Part shown: one piece after another, positions 36,119 through 44,245 of the stretch | How the letters are laid out: every line of letters begins with the position of its first letter | How positions within the stretch are numbered: the first letter of the stretch is position 1 | Source: G025836975 sp048751585 | GTDB taxonomy: Bacteria > Pseudomonadota > Gammaproteobacteria > Burkholderiales > Burkholderiaceae_B | Assembly: GCF_048751585.1 (NCBI RefSeq) | Contig: NZ_JAZHOB010000010.1 | Location: 62,001-126,000, forward strand | Length of the DNA stretch: 64,000 bases | Reading direction: 5' to 3' | Made by a program: the position numbers and the translations under genes | The notes under the pieces: model-generated | The model's input: the letters and a program-made list of their open reading frames with translations, nothing else | Told to the model about the DNA's origin: nothing | Databases searched by the model: none

Positions 36119-37489
36119 ATGGCTCGTAACACACAGGTCGAGGCCGACCGCAATGCACCGCCCATTACCCGCATCTTGGCGGAATACATCGTCAACCATC
36201 CTTCCCGGGGCTGGAGCGACGAAGTCGAGCATGAGGCCCATCGCACTTTCATGAACTGGCTCGGCTGCGCCGTCGGCGCATCGCGCCACGAAGCGGCGCA
36301 GGCGGCGCTGGACGCCGTCAGCGTGCTGCAGCCCTCGGCCCAGGCCACCGTGTTGGGCCGCAACGAGAAGGTCGACATTGGCAGCGCGGCGCTGATCAAT
36401 GGCATCACTTCGCACACCTTCGATTTCGACGACACGCACCTGAAGACCATCATTCATCCGGCTGGGCCCGTGTGTTCCGCCTTGCTGGCATTGGCCGAGC
36501 ATACCGGCGCCAGCGGCCGGCAGTTGATCGATGCCCTGATTATCGGCATCGATGTATCGTGCCGCGCCGGCAACATGATCTATCCCGACCACTACGATAG
36601 GGGATGGCATATTACGGGTACGACAGGCGTGCTGGGCTCCGCCGCCGCCTGCGCCCGCCTGCTGGGCATGAATGTCGAGCAAACGATCATGGCCCTGGGC
36701 ATCGCCGCGTCGCAGCCCATCGGCTTGCGCGAGCAGTTCGGCACCATGACCAAGCCCTTTCATCCGGGCGCGGCCGCCCAGGCCGGCCTGATGTCGGCTT
36801 TGCTGGCCAAATCGGGATTCACATCCAGCAGCCGTGCCATCGAGGCGCCTCGTGGCTTTGCGCAGGTTGTTTCGGTCAAGTACGACTGGAACGAAATCAC
36901 CGATGAATTGGGTGAGCGCTTCGAGATTTCCTTCAACTCCTACAAGCCTTTTGCTTGCGGCATCGTTATCCATCCCAGTATCGATGCATGCGTGCAATTG
37001 CGTGAAAAAGGCGTGACTCCGGAAAACCTGGTGCGCATCGACCTGAAGGTCCATCCGCTGGTGCTCGAATTGACAGGCAAGAAAGAGCCCACCGATGGCT
37101 TGCAGGGCAAGTTCAGCGTCTATCATGGTTGCGCGGCCGGTCTGATTTTTGGCCGGGCATCCGAAGACGAGTACGCCGACGACATCGTGAATCGCGCCGA
37201 CATGGTCGACGTGCGCCGCAAGGTCAACGCCATCGTCGACCGGGGCATGGATGAGGCCAGCGTGGATGCGGTGGCTACGCTGACCGACGGAAGCACGGTG
37301 CACGTCTATGTCGAGCATGCCATCGGCTCTTTGCAGCGCCCCATGACCGATAACGACCTTGAAAACAAGTTCCACGGCATGGCCGACGGCTTGCTTGGCC
37401 GCGACCGGACTTCGCAATTGATTTCCGAGTGCTGGAAATTGGCCGATGCGCCCGACGTCAGCCTGGTGACCAGTCTTTCAAGAAAATGA
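36119..37489 (+). CDS. MmgE/PrpD family protein
   Basis: A 456-residue member of the family that contains 2-methylcitrate dehydratase and cis-aconitate decarboxylase. The conserved FDFDDTHLKTIIHPAGPVCS and GWHITGTTGVLGSAAACARL segments are intact, as is KPFHPGAAAQAGL. It probably dehydrates or isomerises a branched hydroxy-acid; there is no prpB or prpC nearby, so it is not the standard methylcitrate cycle enzyme. Its stop overlaps or abuts the hydroxyacid dehydrogenase start. Confidence 0.9.
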   Translation: MARNTQVEADRNAPPITRILAEYIVNHPSRGWSDEVEHEAHRTFMNWLGCAVGASRHEAAQAALDAVSVLQPSAQATVLGRNEKVDIGSAALINGITSHTFDFDDTHLKTIIHPAGPVCSALLALAEHTGASGRQLIDALIIGIDVSCRAGNMIYPDHYDRGWHITGTTGVLGSAAACARLLGMNVEQTIMALGIAASQPIGLREQFGTMTKPFHPGAAAQAGLMSALLAKSGFTSSSRAIEAPRGFAQVVSVKYDWNEITDELGERFEISFNSYKPFACGIVIHPSIDACVQLREKGVTPENLVRIDLKVHPLVLELTGKKEPTDGLQGKFSVYHGCAAGLIFGRASEDEYADDIVNRADMVDVRRKVNAIVDRGMDEASVDAVATLTDGSTVHVYVEHAIGSLQRPMTDNDLENKFHGMADGLLGRDRTSQLISECWKLADAPDVSLVTSLSRK

Positions 37490-37494
37490 GACCC

Positions 37495-38478
37495 ATGAGC
37501 AAGCCGTTGATCGTCGTCCTGGACGATTGGGAGGACGGCTTGCGCCGTCTGGTCGATTGGCCCGCCATTGAGCGGTGGGCCAATGTGGTCATTCACAAGA
37601 AACCGTTAACCGGTCCGGCTTTGCTCGACGCATTGCGGCCCGCCCAGTGCGTGGTGCTGATGCGCGACCGCACGCCATTTGATCGCGCCCTCATTGAACA
37701 GCTGCCGGGATTACGCTACATCGCGTTTACCGGCACACGCAACAAGAAGCTGGATCTCGATGCCGCCCGCGAGGCGGGCATCCGCGTCGGCCATACGGAC
37801 TGGGGGCCTTCCAAGGCCAGTACCTGCGAAATGACCTGGTCCCTGATACTGGCCGCCAGCAAGCACTTGGCCGGCATCGCGCTGTCGCCTTCAAGCCCGG
37901 AATGGCGCAGGGCGCACGCCGCGGCGCTCTTGCCCAGCGTGCTGGAGGGGCAGCGCTTGGGCCTGGTGGGCCTGGGCCAGATCGGCCAGCGGGTCGCCGC
38001 GGTCGGCAGGGCCTTGGGCATGGAGATCGCGACCTGGAGTCCGAACATGACGGCGGAGCGGGCGCAGGCGCATGGCGCGAAGTCAGTGGAACTGAACGAA
38101 TTGCTTTCCACGTCGGCCGTCGTCAGCCTGCACCTGGTGCCCTCGGCGCAAACACGCCACCTGCTGAATCGCGATCGCTTGCGCTTGATGCAGCCGGCAA
38201 GCATGCTGGTCAATACCTCTCGTGCCGATCTGGTCGATACCGGCGCCCTGGTTGAAGCCCTGAAAGAAGGGCGGCCGGGTTTTGCCGCCCTGGATGTTTA
38301 TGATGCCGAGCCTTTGGACCCAGACCATGGCCTGCTGGCCTTGCCCAATGTGTTGCTGACCCCGCACTACGGTTTCGTCAGCGAACCCGTATACCGGAAG
38401 TTTGCCGAAGGCCTGCAGGAAAACCTGTTGGCCTGGCTTGACGACGGCACGGTCATCCGCGAGGCGGTGGCCGGCTGA
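37495..38478 (+). CDS. D-2-hydroxyacid dehydrogenase family protein
   Basis: NAD(P)-dependent dehydrogenase, 327 residues. The dinucleotide site is GLVGLGQIGQRVAAVGRAL (about 157-176). Catalytic residues: Arg in NTSRADLVDT, Glu in DVYDAEPLD, His in TPHYGF. An ATG at 37486 overlapping the upstream stop is an alternative start. With the Bug, PrpD-like and GntR genes it suggests a pathway for a hydroxy-dicarboxylic or tricarboxylic acid. Confidence 0.9.
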   Translation: MSKPLIVVLDDWEDGLRRLVDWPAIERWANVVIHKKPLTGPALLDALRPAQCVVLMRDRTPFDRALIEQLPGLRYIAFTGTRNKKLDLDAAREAGIRVGHTDWGPSKASTCEMTWSLILAASKHLAGIALSPSSPEWRRAHAAALLPSVLEGQRLGLVGLGQIGQRVAAVGRALGMEIATWSPNMTAERAQAHGAKSVELNELLSTSAVVSLHLVPSAQTRHLLNRDRLRLMQPASMLVNTSRADLVDTGALVEALKEGRPGFAALDVYDAEPLDPDHGLLALPNVLLTPHYGFVSEPVYRKFAEGLQENLLAWLDDGTVIREAVAG

Positions 38479-38480
38479 AC

Positions 38481-39725
38481 TCAGGCCTCGGCGGTGGCCG
38501 CGTCGGCGATCTGGGAATACGTGCCGGCAGCGGTAAACAATACGTCGGTGGACGAGTTCAAGGCGGTTTCAGTGGAGTCCTGCAGCACACCGATGATGAA
38601 GCCCACCCCGACGACTTGCATGGCCAGGTCGTTCGAAATACCGAACAAGCTGCAGGCCAGCGGAATAAGCAGCAGCGAACCGCCCGCCACGCCCGAGGCG
38701 CCGCAAGCGCATATGGCCGCCACGATGCTCAGCAGGAGCGCCGTCGGCAGATCAACCGAGATGCCCAGCGTATTCACGGCCGCCAGGGTCAGCACGGTAA
38801 TCGTCACGGCCGCCCCGGCCATATTGATGGTGGCCCCCAGCGGTATGGACACCGAATACGTGTCTTCAGGCAGGCCCAGGCGCTTGCATAGGGCCAGGTT
38901 GACCGGAATATTGGCTGCGGAACTGCGTGTGAAGAAGGCCGTTATGCCGCTCTCGCGCAGGCAGGTAAAGACCAGCGGATAGGGGTTCCGGCGGTTCTTG
39001 GCAAAAACGATAATCGGGTTCACCACCAGCGCGACGAACAGCATGCAGCCGATCAGCACCGTCAATAGGCGGGCATAGCCCAGCAGCGCGTCCAGTCCGG
39101 CTTCGGCGATCGTCGAGGCGACCAGGCCGAAGATGCCGATAGGCGCAAAGCGTATGACGACCTTGACGATGAAGGACAGGGCCAGGGACAGGTCGGCGAT
39201 AACGTTCTTGGTGGCGCCGTGGGCGTGCCGCATGGCAATGCCTATGGCGATCGCCCAGGCAAGAATGCCGATATAGTTGGCATTGGCCAGCGCGCTGATG
39301 GGATTGTCCACGACGCTCATGACCAGGTTGGACAGCACTTCGGCGATGCCGCCGGGTGCGCTTAGGGCTTGGGCATCCACTTTCAGCTGGATAGTCAGCG
39401 GGAACATGAAACTGGCCGTTACAGCGACCAGGGCCGCGGCGAAGGTGCCGGCCAGGTACAAGACCAGGATAGCCCCCATCTTGGTCTGCTGGCCCTTCTT
39501 GTGATTGGCAATGGAGGCAGCCACAAGCACGAAGACCAGGATAGGCGCAACCGATTTCAGGGCATTGACGAACAAATCGCCGACGATGTCCACCCAGCCG
39601 GCGGCGGCGGGCGACACCAGCCCCAGCACGATGCCGGCAGCCAGGCCTATCAATATCTGGACGACCAGGCTGCCATTGCTGACGAATTGCAATAGCGGAT
39701 TCTGCTTTACTGCGGCACTAGGCAT
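38481..39725 (-). CDS. sstT: serine/threonine:sodium symporter
   Basis: SstT of the DAACS family, 414 residues when started at 39725, exactly the length of E. coli SstT; a longer frame is available but unneeded. The substrate loop SSAANIPVNLALCKRLG and the sodium motif PLGATINMAGAAVTITV are present, with a typical glutamate-transporter fold of eight helices and two re-entrant loops. Imports serine and threonine with sodium. Convergent with the dehydrogenase, two bases apart. Confidence 0.93.
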   Translation of the reverse strand: MPSAAVKQNPLLQFVSNGSLVVQILIGLAAGIVLGLVSPAAAGWVDIVGDLFVNALKSVAPILVFVLVAASIANHKKGQQTKMGAILVLYLAGTFAAALVAVTASFMFPLTIQLKVDAQALSAPGGIAEVLSNLVMSVVDNPISALANANYIGILAWAIAIGIAMRHAHGATKNVIADLSLALSFIVKVVIRFAPIGIFGLVASTIAEAGLDALLGYARLLTVLIGCMLFVALVVNPIIVFAKNRRNPYPLVFTCLRESGITAFFTRSSAANIPVNLALCKRLGLPEDTYSVSIPLGATINMAGAAVTITVLTLAAVNTLGISVDLPTALLLSIVAAICACGASGVAGGSLLLIPLACSLFGISNDLAMQVVGVGFIIGVLQDSTETALNSSTDVLFTAAGTYSQIADAATAEA

Positions 39726-39926
39726 ACGGACTCCAAAGCCAAGCCTGTCGGCTTGTATAGACAAATTCGCTCCACCGTTCCGTGCCCATTTCGAGCCGCG
39801 CATCTTGACGTCCTTGTCGCCTTGAGGCCGCGATGCATCTTATTGTTGGGTACCGAAGTACTTGATAAAACAGGCTGGCGAAGATTTTACCATCATGAAA
39901 TGCTGTCTAAAAAACCAGGAATAGGC

Positions 39927-39932
39927 TATAAT
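39927..39932 (+). promoter_or_regulatory. ssrA -10 element
   Basis: Consensus TATAAT ending ten bases before the tmRNA 5' end; the -35 region is weak. Confidence 0.6.
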
Positions 39933-39941
39933 TTCTTTTCT

Positions 39942-40307
39942 GGGGTCGATCCGGCTTCGACGTGGGTCGCAAAACAGAGCAGGGCATGTCGAGCACCAGT
40001 AAGCTCGTAAATCCACTGGAACACTACAAACGCCAACGACGAGCGTTTCGCTTTAGCCGCTTAATGCGGTAAGCCGCTGCACTAATTTGTCTTTGGGTTA
40101 GGTAGGGTAAAACCTACAGCAGCGTCATTTACAAAGAATCGGGTCTTGTTGGGTCACTCAGCATGGTCTTAAATTAATGTGAATCGCCAAGGAAGGGCCT
40201 GTCGGTTGGCATGATCCAAGGTTAAAACTTAAAGTGAACCGAATAAACATGTAGAACTGCCTGCAGAGGGCTTGCGGACGCGGGTTCAATTCCCGCCGAC
40301 TCCACCA
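39942..40307 (+). ncRNA. ssrA: transfer-messenger RNA
   Basis: 366-nt one-piece tmRNA that rescues stalled ribosomes. It starts GGGGTCGATCCGGCTTCGAC, typical of betaproteobacteria, and ends in the T-arm and acceptor half with encoded CCA. The tag frame at 40032-40064 reads A-N-D-E-R-F-A-L-A-A-stop, the standard Burkholderiales/Alcaligenaceae tag. The 3' end is the attachment site of the downstream prophage remnant, yet the RNA stays intact because the element supplies the identical 3' segment. Confidence 0.97.
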
Positions 40308-40308
40308 G
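40278..40308 (+). repeat. attL: 31-bp direct repeat in the ssrA 3' end
   Basis: A 31-base segment covering the tmRNA T-arm and acceptor 3' end plus CCAG; repeated perfectly at 47716-47746. Confidence 0.93.
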
Positions 40309-40341
40309 ACAAACCCACGCTGCACTATGTAGCACTAGACG

Positions 40342-40368
40342 GGGCCGATAGAAATATCGGCCCTTTTT
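40342..40368 (+). terminator. terminator supplied by the prophage to ssrA
   Basis: GGGCCGATA-GAAA-TATCGGCCC stem with TTTTT just after the integrated ssrA 3' end; it replaces the displaced original terminator at 47754. Confidence 0.88.
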
Positions 40369-40387
40369 AGTGTGCTGTGGGGTATCG

Positions 40388-40406
40388 ATTCACACCGATT
40401 TCACAC
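40388..40406 (+). repeat. left copy of a 19-bp repeat, candidate integrase arm site
   Basis: ATTCACACCGATTTCACAC, repeated exactly at 47617; another ATTCACAC follows at about 40410. These TTCACAC repeats lie at both element ends. Confidence 0.55.
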
Positions 40407-41346
40407 GCGATTCACACGGGGACGCTGCCGCCCTGGACTTCTGATAGTTCACGTCGATCCATTTCCCGTAAATTTTGAATACCATTTCGGCATCCTCGTG
40501 GCCCATTTGTACGGCAAGCCAGAATGGATTGGCGCCATTGGTGAGCCATGTACTGGCATAGGTATGACGTATTTGGTACGGATTGCGGTATCTGACGCCG
40601 GCACGTCGGCATAATGGCTCCCAGAGCGTTTTGCGGACTTGAGAATCCATTGCCCACGGCCCTCCGGTTCGGGGGTTAAGCCAGACGCGATGGCCGGCCA
40701 TAAACGAGGCCGCCTTCTGGGTGGTGAGAGCCGCGCGCGCGACGGACGACATTTCAATATCACGGATGCCGGCCGCCGTTTTCGGTCCTTTTTCGATTTG
40801 AGTCTGTTTGCCATCGACAATACCGGTCACTATATTGGTGTCGATACGAATCCGCCCATGCACCCAGTCAATATTCGGCCAGGGCAGGGCAATAATCTCC
40901 CCCGGCCGGAGTCCGGTTTGAAACCAAAACTCAATGAATAGACGCTCGTCCGGCCTGGCGTGCCTCAAGAGCGCGCCGATTTCGTCGATGTCGAACGGGT
41001 CTACGTCGTATTCGGACTTTTTGGCTGTTTGTCGAATGATCTTGGAAAGCGCTACGCGATCCAGGGGGTTGTATTTAAGCAACTCGTCATTGACTGCATC
41101 ATCCAGCACGGACCGCAAGGGGGAGAGGACATTTCGTATAGTCTTAGCCGTCAAGCCCATTTGGCCGATCCACTCTCTGAGCATGGATCGCGACAGATCA
41201 TTCAGGGCCACATCGCCCCATTTCGGTATGAGAATCCCTTCTATAATCTTGGTATAGCCTAAGAGCGTTGATGGATGCGTAGGAGAGCCTGTCACGCCAC
41301 CAATGACCTTTAAAGAATACATCGCCCATCGCGCAGAGGCGTACAT
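40390..41346 (-). CDS. phage tyrosine integrase, N-terminally truncated
   Basis: Site-specific recombinase, 318 residues. Core-binding SAM-like domain about 30-110, catalytic domain about 125-305 with Arg in TGLRPGEI, HxxR in QIRHTYAS, the GHED box and Tyr in KIYGKW. The N-terminal arm-binding domain usual in 380-400-residue phage integrases is missing: its place is taken by the start of an unrelated plus-strand gene from 41303. It sits by attL as expected for insertion in ssrA. Probably inactive or impaired in excision. Confidence 0.88.
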   Translation of the reverse strand: MYASARWAMYSLKVIGGVTGSPTHPSTLLGYTKIIEGILIPKWGDVALNDLSRSMLREWIGQMGLTAKTIRNVLSPLRSVLDDAVNDELLKYNPLDRVALSKIIRQTAKKSEYDVDPFDIDEIGALLRHARPDERLFIEFWFQTGLRPGEIIALPWPNIDWVHGRIRIDTNIVTGIVDGKQTQIEKGPKTAAGIRDIEMSSVARAALTTQKAASFMAGHRVWLNPRTGGPWAMDSQVRKTLWEPLCRRAGVRYRNPYQIRHTYASTWLTNGANPFWLAVQMGHEDAEMVFKIYGKWIDVNYQKSRAAASPCESRVKSV

Positions 41347-41587
41347 GAGCGAAGACGTGGACTACAACGGCAAGTCGAAAGAAGAAGGCGACTCGTACAA
41401 CTGGAAGGTTAGCGGGCCCCGCTTGACTGTACTCATGCAGATGTAGTACATACGGCGAACCCTTGAAGAGCATGCCAAGGCTGCAATCACCGACGTGAAC
41501 AAGGTCATTGCCAAAAACATCGAGCAAGCCGCCAAGGATGCCATCGCAGCGGCAGCTTCGGCAATTAAGGTCGAAGTGAAAGCCTAA
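41303..41587 (+). pseudogene. phage gene interrupted by an in-frame TAG
   Basis: A frame of 47 codons from ATG 41303 meets TAG at 41444-41446 and continues open for 46 codons to TAA at 41585. Both halves look like one protein: MTFKEYIAHRAEAYMSEDVD at the start and an Ala/Lys-rich helical end (AKAAITDVNKVIAKNIEQAA). Looks like a conserved small phage protein with a point mutation. Its start overlaps the truncated integrase on the other strand and lacks a good ribosome site, indicating a deletion junction near 41290. Confidence 0.65.
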
Positions 41588-41649
41588 CCCCCCCAACCCA
41601 ACCACCCAATCGCCACTTTTGCAGTGCTGCGATCTTTATGTGAGGACGT

Positions 41650-41958
41650 ATGACCACTGACACAGTGCTGACGGACGTCGAAAAGCGACGGATGGCGCGG
41701 GAGCAGTACAACGGTGATCCAGTCGATTTCGCCCGCGCCATCGAGCAAGCCGTCCTGCAATCGCCCGAGGTGCAGAGGCTGCGGGAGGATGAAAAAAGAC
41801 TGCAATATTTATTGCATAGGGTTTGTATGTATCAGGTTGCGTCCTATGGGTGCAAATTTGAAATCATAAATCTGCCTCCGCACTTTGGGGATTGCGAGCC
41901 TGATGCGGTACCGCCTTTTGTCGCGGCAATCAACGCCGCAATGGAGAAACAGCCGTGA
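41650..41958 (+). CDS. small phage protein, 102 aa
   Basis: Soluble protein with a helical N-terminal part (VEKRRMAREQYNGDPVDFAR) and one Cys pair in the middle; no recognised domain. GAGG lies seven bases before ATG 41650. Follows the interrupted phage gene on the same strand. Confidence 0.65.
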   Translation: MTTDTVLTDVEKRRMAREQYNGDPVDFARAIEQAVLQSPEVQRLREDEKRLQYLLHRVCMYQVASYGCKFEIINLPPHFGDCEPDAVPPFVAAINAAMEKQP

Positions 41959-42014
41959 GCCGCCACCTGCGCGACTTGCTCACGCTGGTGGCGAACTGAC
42001 CCCAGAGATTAACC

Positions 42015-42176
42015 CTAGCCGTGGCGCTTGCCGGGATTTTTCTTGTGGTGGGTATGCGCGCCACGCTCCTGGCTCATACGTTGGCCGCCGCCTTGACGGG
42101 TAAAGGTCACGCCTTTTGGGGCGGCGGGACGAGGGGTGCGCTTGCGGTCGGCTTCAGTAACGATTTTGTTGCCCAT
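42015..42176 (-). CDS. small basic phage protein, 53 aa
   Basis: Highly basic (MGNKIVTEADRKRTPRPAAP start; His/Lys-rich end HTHHKKNPGKRHG), possibly nucleic acid binding. GAGAGAG precedes ATG 42176. No family recognised. Confidence 0.5.
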   Translation of the reverse strand: MGNKIVTEADRKRTPRPAAPKGVTFTRQGGGQRMSQERGAHTHHKKNPGKRHG

Positions 42177-42624
42177 GGAAATCTCTCTCAAGTTTAGATA
42201 AAGCTTGCCATTGTTACACATTCGCTCGGTTTATTCTTGGCAGAAAAGAACGGGCTGAGGATATGAGTGCTGGCAGGGCCATCAAGCGAGCGTCCTGCTT
42301 CCCTGCATAGTCAGGGCGTTCACTTGATGGTGCAGCACAGTGCTGTCGTGCCGAGCGCATTGGCGATGCGATATTCCAAACTGAGGACTGGACGTCATTG
42401 GGGCGTTTTGAGAATGCCAGTCAGCCGGGATAGCCTCCGGCCACCATCACGCCAGCGCGCACCGCTCTGGTGATTCGGGCCTTCGGGCCGTGAGCAGTAT
42501 CGCCACTCCGGGCCGCCCCTGAATACGGAGCTTGATTAGCATCAGGGGATTTCGAAGCGGATTCCGGTATGCCGGAGCAGCTATTGCGCACCCGGGCGTA
42601 GGCTGAACAACTCCGGCCACTACG
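42177..42624. other. gene-free, hairpin-rich segment of the prophage remnant
   Basis: About 450 bases with no supported gene. GC-rich short hairpins recur, among them GGCC-TTCG-GGCC at 42478-42489 and CCGG-TATG-CCGG near 42565. Frames are partly open on both strands, as in the ash/icd region of P4-like elements. May encode a structured RNA. Confidence 0.4.
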
Positions 42625-42849
42625 GTGCAGCTTCGCAAGCAAGACGGCGGTGTAAGCCCGCGCGGGAGACGTAACCCGCACCCCATTTCTTACGCCACCG
42701 GATGCGTGTTCCGGGCATTGCGGAGCGGTCGCGTAGCAGCACACCTACCCGATGGGCGCCCTTCGGTATGGGCCAACTTAACTACGGGGCCGCTTCGGCG
42801 ATTCAACGAGTCGCCTTCCCGGTGTGGTGTTAAAGGGAGATGCAAATGA
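42625..42849 (+). CDS. possible Ash/Icd-like phage protein, 74 aa
   Basis: Arg- and Cys-containing frame (VAAHLPDGRPSVWANLTTGP) of the kind annotated as Ash or Icd-like in temperate and P4-like phages; the resemblance is from memory of the family pattern only. Its TGA overlaps the next start by ATGA, which supports translation. A 107-codon frame lies on the opposite strand, so the region may instead be a noncoding RNA. Confidence 0.35.
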   Translation: MQLRKQDGGVSPRGRRNPHPISYATGCVFRALRSGRVAAHLPDGRPSVWANLTTGPLRRFNESPSRCGVKGRCK

Positions 42850-43055
42850 TTTGGAAATTTTATGGCGCAATGCTTCATTGGCTGATTCGGCCTGCGCTGG
42901 ACCATCATGACAGGAAGATGGAAGGGCCGCGACAGAGCGAAATCAAGGATGTCGTTCAAACGGATGCAATCGTTGGCGGCCCGGTCTTTCATGGGATTAA
43001 AGAGGCTATCGTGATCATGCGCCAGAAAAACCAGCTTCCGTTTAGGCTTCCGTAG
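42846..43055 (+). CDS. small phage protein, 69 aa
   Basis: Start at ATG 42846, six bases after GGGAG and overlapping the previous stop. N-terminal hydrophobic/aromatic stretch MIWKFYGAMLHWLIRPALDH could be a membrane-associated helix; remainder soluble. No family recognised. Confidence 0.5.
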   Translation: MIWKFYGAMLHWLIRPALDHHDRKMEGPRQSEIKDVVQTDAIVGGPVFHGIKEAIVIMRQKNQLPFRLP

Positions 43056-43260
43056 AGGCGCTTTTTATGAAGGATGCCATCGGAGAGCGATCGAAATTTG
43101 TTTTACCCAATCCCTCGAAATGCTCGCCTGCTGTCTCCGGTTTATCGAGGTATGCAAGATACTGTTTTTTGAAGGCCGCTTTATTTGGGTGCGTATCAAT
43201 TAACGCCTTGATTGTAAGAGCAAGCAGCTTTAAATCTGCCGATGAATCGAAATCAGACAT
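43042..43260 (-). CDS. small hypothetical protein, 72 aa
   Basis: Helical soluble protein beginning MSDFDSSADLKLLALTIKAL. CGGAGA lies eight bases upstream of ATG 43260. Overlaps the preceding plus-strand gene by 14 bases tail to tail. Family unknown. Confidence 0.55.
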   Translation of the reverse strand: MSDFDSSADLKLLALTIKALIDTHPNKAAFKKQYLAYLDKPETAGEHFEGLGKTNFDRSPMASFIKSASTEA

Positions 43261-43389
43261 GATTTTCTCCGGTAAGTTACAGGTGTAGGAACTCGTAACA
43301 TACCACTGCCCGCCATCGCTCACCAGCTTTGGCGGGTTTCTTATTTCTGGCTCTGCTTAATCGCAGGGCCTTTTTTATGGGCGCTCGAA

Positions 43390-43630
43390 ATGAGTCATTG
43401 GAGTCAGAAGTACATCGGCCAGCCCTACGTCTCCGGCACTGCCGATTGCGCTGCGCTGGCAGGGCAGGTCGCCAAAGATGTGCTGGGCATTGACCCGAAG
43501 CTTCCCACGCTGGGACAAGTCCAATGGCGAAGTGCTGCTGGGCCTGCGCCGCCGGCGCGCGGCTGACCGGGCGCTGTTCCTGGGGGCCACTGGGGCCGAC
43601 GCCATCAAGATTGGGGCGGCCGTCACATGA
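43390..43630 (+). pseudogene. chimeric remnant: tail NlpC/P60 peptidase start joined to endolysin-like end
   Basis: From ATG 43390 the frame reads MSHWSQKYIGQPYVSGTADC, the start of the lambda K-like tail-tip NlpC/P60 peptidase with its catalytic Cys, and stops at 43566. In another frame ending at TGA 43630 the sequence WDKSNGEVLLGLRRRRAADR followed by ALFL resembles the end of phage lysozyme-type endolysins. The switch near 43500 marks a deletion that removed everything between the tail tip and lysis genes. Neither part can be functional. Confidence 0.7.
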
Positions 43631-43872
43631 TTCTTCTGAAAGCGCTCTGGGGCCGCATCTGGCCCTACATTGCCGCCGTCGGCGTCGTGCTGGCCGGGCT
43701 GCTTGCGGTGCGCCAGTCTGGTAAGTCCGCGGCACGCACCGAAGCAGCCGCCAAGATCAACGAACAAGCGGCTCAGGCCCGTAAGGAGCAGCGTGATGTC
43801 GAAAATGAAATTGCTTCGCTGGATGATGATGCTGTCGACCGTCGCCTTGATGAGTGGGTGCGGCGTAAATAG
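43627..43872 (+). CDS. Rz-like inner-membrane spanin (i-spanin)
   Basis: An 81-residue protein with one N-terminal membrane helix (IWPYIAAVGVVLAGLLAVRQ) and a charged coiled-coil periplasmic part (EAAAKINEQAAQARKEQRDV), the Rz design. Its ATG overlaps the end of the endolysin-like remnant by ATGA. The o-spanin gene is embedded in its 3' end, the lambda-like arrangement. It would fuse inner and outer membranes during lysis if expressed; short compared with most Rz proteins. Confidence 0.8.
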   Translation: MILLKALWGRIWPYIAAVGVVLAGLLAVRQSGKSAARTEAAAKINEQAAQARKEQRDVENEIASLDDDAVDRRLDEWVRRK

Positions 43873-44005
43873 GGTAGGGGTGGAGTACTGCTCTCACGCC
43901 AAGCCGATCTGGTTCAACGATCAAATCGAGAAGGCCATGACGCCGGCTCCGATCAAGCGCCAGGCGCTGGAGAATAATGAGACGGTGCGGCGACTGTGTG
44001 GTTGA
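43796..44005 (+). CDS. Rz1-like outer-membrane spanin lipoprotein (o-spanin)
   Basis: A 69-residue lipoprotein in a different frame within and beyond the i-spanin gene. Signal peptide MSKMKLLRWMMMLSTVALMS with lipobox MSGC, then VEYCSHAKPIWFNDQ and a C-terminal ALENNETVRRLCG, typical of LysC/Rz1-type proteins of proteobacterial phages. AAGGAG lies nine bases before ATG 43796. Partner of the Rz-like protein. Confidence 0.8.
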   Translation: MSKMKLLRWMMMLSTVALMSGCGVNRVGVEYCSHAKPIWFNDQIEKAMTPAPIKRQALENNETVRRLCG

Positions 44006-44175
44006 CTCTCATCGAGTGCCGCCGAATCGGCGTAGATATCACGGTGCACGGAGGACACTACCCCGACTGCTTGGGAACGAGGGGTGTTAGCATGACAGGC
44101 TCGACATTTGGTTACAATATGCGATCTGGTTCATGCGCTTACAGCACCACTAGGCCGAGGGGCGGATTCAAATCT

Positions 44176-44204
44176 TTGCGGCTTGCTGTATGATTTGTTA
44201 ACAT
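44176..44204 (+). promoter_or_regulatory. putative promoter of the three-gene cargo cassette
   Basis: TTGCGG-N17-TAACAT in an AT-rich stretch, about 40 bases before the GTG start of the first cassette gene. By inspection only. Confidence 0.5.
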
Positions 44205-44245
44205 TACTTCGTGATCGAGTAGCACATTGACTAGGCTTATTTATT

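Noticed and set aside
35123..37417. 764-codon open frame antisense to the Bug and PrpD genes
   Set aside because: Crosses two well-supported genes on the other strand and has shadow-type composition.
42421..42744. 107-codon minus-strand frame in the prophage hairpin region
   Set aside because: Competes with the plus-strand frame that has an ATGA link to the next gene; kept only as an alternative.
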